NCBI GenBank assembly: GCA_947369085.1
Contig: CANBJR010000025.1
Location: 1 to 32,580 of the forward strand
Source: an uncultured Clostridia bacterium
GTDB taxonomy: Bacteria > Bacillota > Clostridia > Oscillospirales > Acutalibacteraceae
DNA: 32,580 nt
Direction: 5' to 3'
Shown: one piece after another, positions 25,315 to 32,580 of the stretch
Numbering within the stretch: the first letter of the stretch is position 1
How the letters are laid out: each line of letters starts with the position of its first letter
Program-made: the position numbers and the translations under genes
The notes under the pieces: generated by a model
Seen by the model: only the letters and a program-made list of their open reading frames with translations
Told to the model about the DNA's origin: nothing
The model's database searches: none

Positions 25315-25343
25315 TTGACAAATTACCAAAAGTGGAATATACT
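25315..25343 (+). promoter_or_regulatory. Promoter of the glutamine synthetase gene
   Basis: TTGACA (25315-25320), 17-nt spacer, TATACT (25338-25343); transcription would start near 25350, about 95 nt before the ATG. It diverges from the gltB promoter across about 150 bp of AT-rich DNA. Confidence 0.85.
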
Positions 25344-25356
25344 AACAGCAATGACA

Positions 25357-25398
25357 ACAGCAAGGGCGCTGTAGGCAATGTGCTTACAGCGTCTTTTT
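25357..25398 (+). promoter_or_regulatory. Leader attenuator of the glutamine synthetase gene
   Basis: A 13-pair hairpin (25365-25377 / 25381-25393) with a T5 run (25394-25398) forms a full intrinsic terminator between promoter and gene. Its 5' arm overlaps an alternative hairpin, ACAGC-AAGGGC-GCTGT (25357-25372), that would exclude it. This is the layout of a transcription attenuator. The hexaloop has A at position 1 and G at position 4, as in ANTAR-protein targets, but a second upstream hairpin is not evident. Confidence 0.6.
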
Positions 25399-25443
25399 CT
25401 GTTTTTACGTCAAATTTTTAATACTGGATAGGAGAGAATTAAA

Positions 25444-27537
25444 ATGGCAAAAGTTCCGGAGTTATTTGGCAGTATGGTGTTTAACGACCAGAAAATGCAG
25501 GAAAGACTTCCTAAGTCAACTTACAAGGCGTTAAAGAAAACAATCCAGAACGGCGAACCTCTTGATTTAAGCGTTGCAAACGTAGTTGCATCTGCAATGA
25601 AGGATTGGGCAGTTGAAATGGGCTGTACACACTACACCCACTGGTTCCAGCCTATGACAGGCGTAACTGCTGAAAAGCACGACAGCTTTATCAGTCCCAA
25701 CGGCGACGGTCAGGTTATTATGGAATTTTCAGGCAAAGAACTTGTAAAGGGTGAGCCGGACGCATCGTCATTCCCCAGCGGCGGTATTCGTGCCACATTC
25801 GAGGCAAGAGGCTACACAACGTGGGATCCTACCTCTTACGCATTTGTTAAAGACGGATCGCTTTATATTCCGACAGCGTTCTGTTCATACACAGGCGAGG
25901 TTCTTGATAAAAAGACTCCTTTGCTCCGCTCAATGGAAAGAATCAGCACAGAGGCTGTAAAGGTTCTTAACCTTTTGGGCAAAAACGAGGTAACAAGAGT
26001 TACAACAACAGTTGGTCCGGAGCAGGAATACTTCCTTATTGATAAGGAAATGTACGATCAGAGAGAGGACCTTATTTATACAGGCAGAACACTTTTCGGT
26101 GCAAAGGCGCCCAAAGGTCAGGAACTTGACGACCATTACTTCGGTGCAATTAAGACAAGAGTTGCAGACTATATGAGAGATCTTGACGAAGAGCTCTGGA
26201 AGCTTGGTATTCTTGCTAAGACAAAGCACAATGAGGTTGCTCCTTCACAGCATGAGCTTGCGCCTATCTTTACAACAACTAATATTGCAACTGACCACAA
26301 CGAGCTTACAATGGAAATTATGAAGAAAACAGCCGAGAAACACGGTCTTGTATGTCTTCTTCACGAGAAGCCCTTTGCAGGCGTTAACGGCTCGGGTAAG
26401 CACAACAACTGGTCAATTTCTACTAATACAGGCGAAAACCTTCTTGACCCCGGCAAAGAGCCCGAGAACAATATTCAGTTCCAGCTTTTCCTTGCTGCTA
26501 TCGTAAAGGCTGTTCACGAGTATCAGGATCTTCTTAGAATCACAGTTGCTTCTGCCGGCAACGACCATCGTCTTGGCGCTAACGAAGCACCGCCCGCAAT
26601 CATTTCTATGTATCTCGGCGATGATTTAGGCGCACTGGTTGAGTCAATTATTAACGATACTGAATATGTAAGCAAGGGTAAAGTTAAAATGCTGACGGGC
26701 GTTGATGTTCTTCCCGACTTTAAGAAGGACAATTCAGACCGTAACCGTACTTCACCGTTTGCTTTTACAGGCAACAAATTTGAGTTCAGAGCTTTGGGTT
26801 CTTCACTCAATATTGCTTGCCCCAACTATATTCTCAACACAATGGTAGCAGAGGAACTTTCACAGTTCTACGATGAGCTTAAAGACGCTGACTATATGGA
26901 ATCTGCTGTTAAGGCTCTTATCAAAAAGACATTTACAGAGCATCAGGATATCATCTTCAACGGAAACAACTACGCACCCGAGTGGGTTGAAGAAGCAGAA
27001 AGAAGAGGACTTTGCAACTACAAGTCACTTCCCGAAGCAGTTGCTCATTTCATTGACAAAAAGAACGTTGACCTCTTTGTTAAAAACAAGATTTGTTCTG
27101 AAGAAGAAGTTAAGGCAAGATATGAAATTGAACTTGAAAACTATGCAAAGCAGATTAATATTGAAGCACTCACAATGATTGATATGGCTAAGAAGAATAT
27201 TCTTCCTTCTGTATCGGCATATGTCAGAGAGCTTACAGATACTGCCCTTGCCAAAAAGGCTCTTTCGGACGCTATTCCTACTTCTGTTGAAGAAGAGCTT
27301 GTAGCAAGTCTTTCAAACAAGCTTGTTTGCTTCAGCAAGAAAACAGCAGAGCTTGAAGAAGCTGTTATCAAGGCAAGCGAGTATAGCAACGACAACCTTG
27401 CTTATGCAACATATTACAGAGAAACAGTTTTTGCACTTATGCAGGAGCTTCGTGCTGTAGGCGATTCAATGGAAACAGAAACTTCTTCCGAATACTGGCC
27501 TTATCCCTCATACGGCGAAATGCTTTTCGGAGTTTGA
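25444..27537 (+). CDS. glnN: Glutamine synthetase type III
   Basis: 697 residues, the length of the large GSIII class found in Bacteroides, Ruminococcus and some cyanobacteria; makes glutamine from glutamate, ammonia and ATP. Seen: GSIII-type N-terminus ([11 protein letters not shown]), [85 protein letters not shown] and a C-terminal helical extension. TAGGAGAG precedes the ATG. Neighbours are gltBD (divergent) and the Amt-PII gene (downstream), so the block covers ammonium uptake and assimilation. A leader attenuator suggests control at elongation. Confidence 0.95.
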   Translation: MAKVPELFGSMVFNDQKMQERLPKSTYKALKKTIQNGEPLDLSVANVVASAMKDWAVEMGCTHYTHWFQPMTGVTAEKHDSFISPNGDGQVIMEFSGKELVKGEPDASSFPSGGIRATFEARGYTTWDPTSYAFVKDGSLYIPTAFCSYTGEVLDKKTPLLRSMERISTEAVKVLNLLGKNEVTRVTTTVGPEQEYFLIDKEMYDQREDLIYTGRTLFGAKAPKGQELDDHYFGAIKTRVADYMRDLDEELWKLGILAKTKHNEVAPSQHELAPIFTTTNIATDHNELTMEIMKKTAEKHGLVCLLHEKPFAGVNGSGKHNNWSISTNTGENLLDPGKEPENNIQFQLFLAAIVKAVHEYQDLLRITVASAGNDHRLGANEAPPAIISMYLGDDLGALVESIINDTEYVSKGKVKMLTGVDVLPDFKKDNSDRNRTSPFAFTGNKFEFRALGSSLNIACPNYILNTMVAEELSQFYDELKDADYMESAVKALIKKTFTEHQDIIFNGNNYAPEWVEEAERRGLCNYKSLPEAVAHFIDKKNVDLFVKNKICSEEEVKARYEIELENYAKQINIEALTMIDMAKKNILPSVSAYVRELTDTALAKKALSDAIPTSVEEELVASLSNKLVCFSKKTAELEEAVIKASEYSNDNLAYATYYRETVFALMQELRAVGDSMETETSSEYWPYPSYGEMLFGV

Positions 27538-27584
27538 TTTTAAGAAACGGTAATTAAAATATATATAGTATAAAGTAATACACA

Positions 27585-27636
27585 ATGGTGTGTAATCTGA
27601 CAGATTTAAATTCTTGTCCGATTATGCACCATTTTT
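27585..27636 (+). promoter_or_regulatory. Terminator-like hairpin in the amt leader
   Basis: A long interrupted stem: ATGGTG / CACCAT, internal TG-TG loop, TAATC / GATTA, a T-C mismatch, then GACA / TGTC, followed by T5 (27632-27636). It lies 30-80 nt before the amt start, so it can either end the glutamine synthetase transcript or attenuate amt. A weak TATAGT-like -10 lies near 27564. Confidence 0.6.
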
Positions 27637-27665
27637 GTTATATCAATATAAAAGGAGAGAATATT

Positions 27666-29402
27666 ATGACAGACATTCTAAATGGTGTAAACAGTGTCAT
27701 TTTTGGCACAGAAGGTGTCTGGTTTCTAATCGGTGCGGCGCTTGTATTCTTTATGCAGTGCGGCTTTGCAATGGTAGAAACCGGTTTCACAAGAGCTAAA
27801 AACGCAGGTAACATCATAATGAAAAACCTGATGGACTTCTGTATCGGTACAGTAGTGTTTATGCTTCTTGGTTTTGGACTTCTTTGCGGCGAGGACGCAT
27901 TGTTCGGCTTGGTGGGTATTCCTAACCTTGACATCTTTACAAACTTTGCGGAGTTCCCTTGGCACAACTTTGTATTTAATATGGTGTTTTGTGCTACTAC
28001 TGCAACAATCGTTTCAGGCGCAATGGCTGAAAGAACAAAGTTTGTTTCATACTGCATCTATTCATTAGTAATTTCGGCAGTTGTTTATCCGATTGAAGCT
28101 CACTGGATTTGGGGCGGCGGCTGGCTTTCACAGCTCGGATTCGTTGACTTTGCCGGTTCATGTGCAATTCATATGGTTGGCGGTATTTCCGCAATCATCG
28201 GCGCAATCATCCTCGGACCTCGTATCGGTAAATACGGCAAGAACGGTAAGGTAAACGCTATTCCCGGTCACAGCCTTACACTCGGCGCACTCGGTGTATT
28301 TATTCTTTGGTTCGGCTGGTACGGCTTTAACGGAGCAGCAGCGGCAGACGGCGCTCGTCTCGGACAGATTTTCCTTACAACAACAATTTCTCCCGCAATT
28401 GCAACATGTGCTACAATGCTCTTTACATGGATTAAAAACGGCAAGCCTGATGTTTCAATGTCACTTAACGGTTCGCTTGCAGGTCTTGTAGCAATCACAG
28501 CTCCCTGTGCAGACGTTGACGCTCTCGGCGCTGCAATTATCGGTCTTGTAGCCGGTATTCTTGTAGTAGTTGCAGTTGAATTTATCGATATCAAGCTTAA
28601 AATTGATGACCCTGTAGGTGCTGTTGCAGTTCACGGTGCAAACGGTATGTGGGGTACACTTTCGGTAGGTCTTTTTGCAACGGGCAACGGTCAGGATCTT
28701 GGCCATGGCGGTGAAAATGTAGTAGGTCTTTTCTACGGCGGCGGTTTTGCTCAGCTTGGTATTCAGACACTCGGCGTTCTTGCAGTTGCAGCGTGGACAA
28801 TTGTAACAATGATAATCGTATTCCAGGTTATCAAGCACACAGTAGGTCTTCGTGCTACAAAGGACGAGGAAATGAAGGGCCTCGACGTTACAGAGCATGG
28901 TCTTGTTAATGCATATGCAGACTTTATGCCCATCGGCGTTGGCACAGCTTCTCTTGATGAAACATTTGATGTTGAAGGCAGCGTGCCTGTTACTCAGGCT
29001 GTTCCCGTACAGCTCGCAGGTAAATACAGTGTTGCTTCCGACGGTGTTAAGATTACAAAGATTGACATTCTTCTTAAGCAGTCAAAGCTTGAAGCTCTCA
29101 AGGAAGAAATGGATAAACTCGGTATTACAGGTATGACGGTTTCACAGGTGCTCGGTTGCGGCGCTCAGAAGGGCAAGGCAGAGTACTACAGAGGTGTTGC
29201 TATTGAAAGTAACCTCCTGCCGAAGATGAAGGTAGAAATCGTAGTATGCAAGGTACCCGTAAAGGCTGTTGTAGACGCTGCTGTTAAGGCTCTTTACACA
29301 GGTCACATCGGAGATGGTAAAATATTCATTTACGATGTTGAAGACGTTGTAAAGGTTAGAACAGGTGAAACAGGTTACGATGCAATGCAGGATGTTGAGT
29401 AA
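27666..29402 (+). CDS. amtB: Ammonium transporter fused to a P-II regulator
   Basis: 578 residues. The first ~420 form an Amt channel with about 11 membrane segments, containing FMQCGFAMVETGF, the twin-His residues in CAIHMVGG and AVHGANGMWG, and FGWYGFNGA. After a ~40-residue linker, about residues 460-578 are a complete P-II (GlnB/GlnK) domain: KITKIDILLKQSKLE, T-loop GCGAQKGKAEYYRGV with the Tyr51-equivalent tyrosine, LPKMKVEI and TGHIGDGKIFIYDVEDVVKVRTGE (nucleotide-binding B and C loops). P-II normally blocks the channel by inserting its T-loop; here it is built in. AAAGGAGAG precedes the ATG at 27666; the open frame upstream lies in the leader hairpin and is not coding. Confidence 0.93.
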   Translation: MTDILNGVNSVIFGTEGVWFLIGAALVFFMQCGFAMVETGFTRAKNAGNIIMKNLMDFCIGTVVFMLLGFGLLCGEDALFGLVGIPNLDIFTNFAEFPWHNFVFNMVFCATTATIVSGAMAERTKFVSYCIYSLVISAVVYPIEAHWIWGGGWLSQLGFVDFAGSCAIHMVGGISAIIGAIILGPRIGKYGKNGKVNAIPGHSLTLGALGVFILWFGWYGFNGAAAADGARLGQIFLTTTISPAIATCATMLFTWIKNGKPDVSMSLNGSLAGLVAITAPCADVDALGAAIIGLVAGILVVVAVEFIDIKLKIDDPVGAVAVHGANGMWGTLSVGLFATGNGQDLGHGGENVVGLFYGGGFAQLGIQTLGVLAVAAWTIVTMIIVFQVIKHTVGLRATKDEEMKGLDVTEHGLVNAYADFMPIGVGTASLDETFDVEGSVPVTQAVPVQLAGKYSVASDGVKITKIDILLKQSKLEALKEEMDKLGITGMTVSQVLGCGAQKGKAEYYRGVAIESNLLPKMKVEIVVCKVPVKAVVDAAVKALYTGHIGDGKIFIYDVEDVVKVRTGETGYDAMQDVE

Positions 29403-29440
29403 TTAATCTTTAACCTATCCTTTTTAATTCACATAAACCA

Positions 29441-29476
29441 AAGCCCTCGGTACGGCGTTAGCAGTACTGAGGGCTT
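29441..29476 (+). terminator. Terminator of the amt gene
   Basis: 13-bp stem AAGCCCTCGGTAC / GTACTGAGGGCTT with one G-T pair and a 10-nt loop; the tail is T-poor (CGGTTGTT). Confidence 0.65.
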
Positions 29477-29491
29477 CGGTTGTTCAGAAAG

Positions 29492-29537
29492 AAAAAAGCG
29501 TTCGGTATTCTGCCTGAGCAGACAATACCAAACGCTT
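29492..29537 (-). terminator. Terminator of the zinc-ribbon protein gene
   Basis: 14-bp stem AAGCGTTCGGTATT / AATACCAAACGCTT with one wobble and an inner CTGC / GCAG, followed on the minus strand by T6. It sits 18 nt after the gene. Confidence 0.85.
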
Positions 29538-29555
29538 AAAATTTAAGTAAAATTG

Positions 29556-29984
29556 TTACCAATTCCAACTTCTGTTATATGAATAAAACTGGTTAGCTAC
29601 GAAAAAGCCTGAAGCAAAAAGAATTACTAAAACAATAATTGTAAGAACCAAAACAATAGCCATAATAATAAGCTGTGCACGTGCAAAAGTTTTAAGTGAT
29701 TTTTTAGGTGTGCTTCCGAACGCCCATACAAACAACATAATAAGGTAAACCAAACTTCCGACGCAGGGAATAAGGTTAATACAAAATACGCCTATCCAAC
29801 CGCCAACGGTCATATGCTCGTTTTCAGTGGGCATATCAGAGTACTGATACGGCTGAGCCTGATTGTAGTTAGGCTGCTGATAGGGCTGATTGTAATTTTG
29901 ATATGAATTATCAAGCTGAGTTCCGCAGTTTTCGCAGAATTTTACTCCATCGGGATTTTCCGAATTGCAATGTGAGCAATACAT
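29556..29984 (-). CDS. Zinc-ribbon membrane protein
   Basis: 142 residues. N-terminal zinc ribbon (C3, C6, C17, C20: YCSHCN...KFCENCG), then a Gln/Asn/Tyr/Pro-rich stretch (about 25-50) and two hydrophobic segments (about 62-88 and 103-130). Zinc-ribbon plus membrane proteins of this build are common in Clostridia and have no assigned function. GAGGAGG precedes the ATG. Single-gene unit with its own promoter and terminator, convergent with amt. Confidence 0.85.
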   Translation of the reverse strand: MYCSHCNSENPDGVKFCENCGTQLDNSYQNYNQPYQQPNYNQAQPYQYSDMPTENEHMTVGGWIGVFCINLIPCVGSLVYLIMLFVWAFGSTPKKSLKTFARAQLIIMAIVLVLTIIVLVILFASGFFVANQFYSYNRSWNW

Positions 29985-30008
29985 ATTTTTTTCCTCCTCA
30001 ATATTTAT

Positions 30009-30079
30009 TTGACATTATATTACTTTATCATAAGAAATATAACTAAATAAATTTTACTATAGTTTGTATATAATGTCAA
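30009..30079. repeat. 12-bp inverted repeat flanking the zinc-ribbon promoter
   Basis: TTGACATTATAT (30009-30020) and its exact complement (30068-30079). The right arm contains the -35 box of the minus-strand promoter; the left arm lies in its leader. Confidence 0.7.
30051..30079 (-). promoter_or_regulatory. Promoter of the zinc-ribbon protein gene
   Basis: On the minus strand: TTGACA (30074-30079), 17-nt spacer, TAAAAT (30051-30056), about 65 nt before the ATG. Confidence 0.75.
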
Positions 30080-30190
30080 TGTTTTGGATAAATAAAGAAA
30101 AATCGTAAATAACGTTCAAAGATAATCATTTTTGCATAGTGATAAAATATCAAGCAAGAATATCGAATAAGTATTAAGGAGAGGGAAAAG

Positions 30191-32083
30191 TTGAAAAATA
30201 AAAATTTTAAAGTATTGACTTGTTTAATTTTGCTATGTATAATATTTATAAATAGTTTTTTGCAATGTTTTGCATTTGACAAAGAAAATTCAAATAATGT
30301 TGATTTATTTGTTTCTAAAGCAAATAACAATATAATTAATTCAAATTCAGAATCAACTGCAGACGAAATCGGTGAGACAACATCTTTTGCTTTAGATTCA
30401 GTTGTTGTTCAGATGACTAATGAGGCGAGCCTTGAATTAAAAGATTATTCTGTGTCAGACTTTAGTGAAGTTGACGCTATATCAGTAGAAGATTTAACAG
30501 AGTATTCAACTGAAAAAATAAAGGAACAGCGAAAAAATGATATTGAAGATGATAAAAATAACGTAAGTACTGTAAGTGAAAATGATTTTTATCAGACACT
30601 TGAAATCAAACTTTCAACTAATGATATTGAGGGTATAAATAGGGCTATTAACGCGTTAGATAAGCGTGATGACATAATAAACGTACAACCAAATTATATT
30701 TGCAAAGCCGCTTCTGTGCCAAATGATACATGTAAGAATGATCAATATGCTATTGAAAAAATGGAATTAAACGATGCTTGGAATTTAACTACGGGTAATC
30801 ATAGTTTTAAAGTGGGAATAATAGATACTGGTATAAACAGAAAAAATCCGGATTTAGTAAATAGATATGATGCTAAGCTCAGTAAATCCTTTGTTGATAG
30901 TTATTCTTCGGATGTTTCCGGATACGATGAACATGGTACTCATGTTGCTGGTATAATAGGAGCTGAAGGAAATAACGCTAAAGGGATAGCCGGTGTTTGT
31001 TGGGATGTTTCTTTAGTAAGTTTAAGAACTGCCGAAGATAATGGTGACAGTTATAATACTAATGTTATTAAAGCAATTGAATACGCAAAAAAGAATAATA
31101 TTAAGTTATTGAACTTTAGTAGCTGTGGTGTGGATTATGATGAATCTTTCAAAAATGCTATAAAGTCTTATAAAGGCTTGATAATTTGTTCTTCAGGAAA
31201 TAATTATAAAAATTTAGACAGTAGTTTCAATTCATATCCTACTGAGTATCGTTTGCCTAATGTTATATCAGTAGGGTCTTGTGATTATTATGATGTTAAC
31301 CAAGACTATTCTAACTATAGTCCAAATTTTGTTGATTTGGTTGCTCCGGGTGAGGGCATTTTGTCTACATATTCAAATAGTTATATTTATAAAAGCGGTA
31401 CATCTATGGCTGCACCGCAGGTTACTGGTGTTGCGGCACTTATTTGGAGTAAATATCCTAATTTATCTGTTGCGGAAGTTAAGGCTGCAATTCTTAATAA
31501 TGTAGATAAAGTGTCTTATTTAAAAGATAAAGTTAAAACCGGAGGAAGACTTAATGCTTTTAAGGCATTAAGTTCCATTGAAAATAAAAAATATACTGTC
31601 CGTTATAATTCTAATGGTGGATTAGGTTCTATGGATGATTTGACAATTATTTATGGAAAAACAACATGTATGGATCAAAACTAGTTTAAAAAAGAAGGAT
31701 ATGAGTTTTCAGGTTGGTATGCTCATAGAAAAAATGATAATAAATGGTTATACACTAATGGAACAAGAAACGCTTGGTATGTAGAAAATAGCCAACCAAG
31801 TGATTATTACAAATTTTTGTATAACGATAAAGCAAGAATTGCTAAGACTTCATCATATAATAACGATATTATTACAATGTACGCGCAGTGGTTACTAGAT
31901 GGTGATATGGATTTTGATGAAGTCCTTTCAGTAATGGATGCAACACTGTTACAAAAGTATTTATCAGGATTAGTAACTTTTGATAAAAAACAAAAATTGG
32001 TTGCTGATTTCAACAATGATAATATTATTGACATAAAGGATGCAACTGAAATACAAAAAAAGCTTGTTGGCTTATCTGATTAA
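30191..32083 (+). pseudogene. Secreted S8 (subtilisin-like) protease with dockerin, split by in-frame TAG
   Basis: TTG start at 30191 with AGGAGAGGG 4 nt upstream; signal peptide (about 1-29), propeptide-like region, then a peptidase S8 domain with Asp (D212, GIIDTG), His (H248, HGTHVAG) and Ser (S405, GTSMAAP). From about residue 472 a Listeria-Bacteroides-type repeat begins (YTVRYNSNGG), and codon 498 is TAG (31682-31684). The same frame then continues without a break: FKKEGYEFSGWY completes that repeat, and 32083 closes a C-terminal dockerin (about 570-630; DMDFDEVLSVMD and DFNNDNIIDIKD). The two halves are one gene of 630 codons interrupted by a single nonsense codon. The truncated 497-residue product keeps the whole protease domain but loses the dockerin. 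The base composition is more AT-rich than in the nitrogen genes. Confidence 0.85.
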
Positions 32084-32105
32084 TAAAATTTTTGAGGTGA
32101 TTTTT

Positions 32106-32580
32106 ATGAAAAAAATAATATCTGTTTTACTTTCTGCTGTTATGTTGTTGAGCTTGTGGAGTAGTTTTGCTGTTTCAGCTGTTACAGAGCCTTATCCGCC
32201 TATTGAAACAGGAGAATTTATTAAGAGAAGCGTACTTGAAAAATATTCATATGAAACTGTTGCAGAAGAACCTGAATCGATTTCACTTGAGGAGTCATAT
32301 GCTATTCAGGTTGATACTGAGAGTAGAATTATTCCATTAGATAATGATGTTCTTGAAAGTCAGATAAAGTATGATTTTGTCAAATATACAGGTGACAGAG
32401 TTACAGCCGATAAAATCTCTGTGGATTATTTCGGAATGTTAAGTGACGGCAGTTTGCTTGTATTCATTAACGGCCCGTTTTCATATGCAACTGAACCGAA
32501 TTACAGGGTAATAGGTAAGTATGTTTACGTCACTTCGTGCGGAGGAAATGATATAAAAATATACAAGAACAATACTTTTA
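32106..32580 (+). CDS. Secreted protein of unknown function, 3' end outside window
   Basis: Open from ATG 32106 to the window end (158 codons, no stop). Signal peptide MKKIISVLLSAVMLLSLWSS to about FAVSA; the mature part starts VTEPYPPIETGEF and later has DYFGMLSDGSLLVFINGPF and GNDIKIYKNNTF. This resembles small secreted proteins common in Ruminococcus, but I cannot assign a function. GAGGTG lies 5 nt before the ATG. It begins 22 nt after the protease-dockerin frame ends, so the two are probably cotranscribed. Any dockerin would lie beyond the window. Confidence 0.75.
   Translation, partial: MKKIISVLLSAVMLLSLWSSFAVSAVTEPYPPIETGEFIKRSVLEKYSYETVAEEPESISLEESYAIQVDTESRIIPLDNDVLESQIKYDFVKYTGDRVTADKISVDYFGMLSDGSLLVFINGPFSYATEPNYRVIGKYVYVTSCGGNDIKIYKNNTF

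Noticed and set aside
25357..25398. Glutamine riboswitch before glutamine synthetase
   Set aside because: The three-helix glnA motif core is not visible; only two competing hairpins are.
27585..27665. N-terminal extension of the ammonium transporter
   Set aside because: The upstream ATG lies in the stem of a hairpin without a ribosome site, whereas AAAGGAGAG directly precedes the ATG at 27666, which fits the family N-terminus.
31682..31684. Genome-wide recoding of TAG as sense
   Set aside because: The potassium-channel gene (14589-14591) and the candidate immunity gene (5116-5118) end naturally in TAG, so TAG works as a stop here.

Overview
The window looks like a low-GC, Gram-positive gut anaerobe of the Ruminococcus / Oscillospiraceae type, close in gene style to the starch degrader Ruminococcus bromii. 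This is an inference from content: a secreted pullulanase and a secreted subtilisin-like protease both carry dockerin modules, glutamine synthetase is the large type III form, the ammonium channel is fused to its P-II regulator, and ribosome binding sites are strong GAGGTG/AGGAGG types. No rRNA, CRISPR array or intact phage is visible.

Layout. (1) 1-3420: tRNA-Arg(CCG); a gene-free 370-bp element with inverted-repeat ends (MITE-like); an ABC-F ATPase gene co-oriented with a small membrane protein; then tRNA-Thr(TGT) and tRNA-Tyr(GTA) behind a clear promoter. (2) 3417-5453: an accessory strip inserted behind tRNA-Tyr. A copy of the tRNA-Tyr terminator precedes a barnase-like RNase with barstar, and a second copy precedes another toxin-like coding remnant, broken by a 7-bp tandem duplication, with its intact candidate immunity gene. 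The strip ends against the 3' half of a flavin reductase gene. (3) 5566-8538: a LytTR regulator with a DUF3021 membrane partner, then a two-gene ABC exporter. (4) 8562-10786 (minus): YeiH-type transporter, radical SAM protein and a small DUF6514-like protein. (5) 10868-14696: a three-gene ABC-2 exporter plus a potassium-channel-like protein behind a good promoter. (6) 14789-18544: a 1251-residue modular pullulanase with dockerin and starch-binding modules. (7) 18677-29476: a nitrogen-assimilation block, gltB-gltD divergent from glutamine synthetase III and an Amt-PII fusion, with terminator-like hairpins in the leaders of both plus-strand genes. (8) 29492-32580: a zinc-ribbon membrane protein, a dockerin-bearing S8 protease split by an in-frame TAG, and the start of another secreted protein.

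How the genes work together. GltBD (GOGAT) and GSIII form the ammonia-assimilation cycle, and Amt-PII imports ammonium and should sense nitrogen status. The pullulanase debranches starch outside the cell and could dock onto a cohesin scaffold; the protease, if it is read through or was recently intact, would join the same complex. The accessory strip behind tRNA-Tyr is the least ordinary part of the window: two toxin-immunity cassettes, each headed by the same ~55-bp terminator sequence, one apparently functional and one decayed in its toxin but not in its immunity gene.
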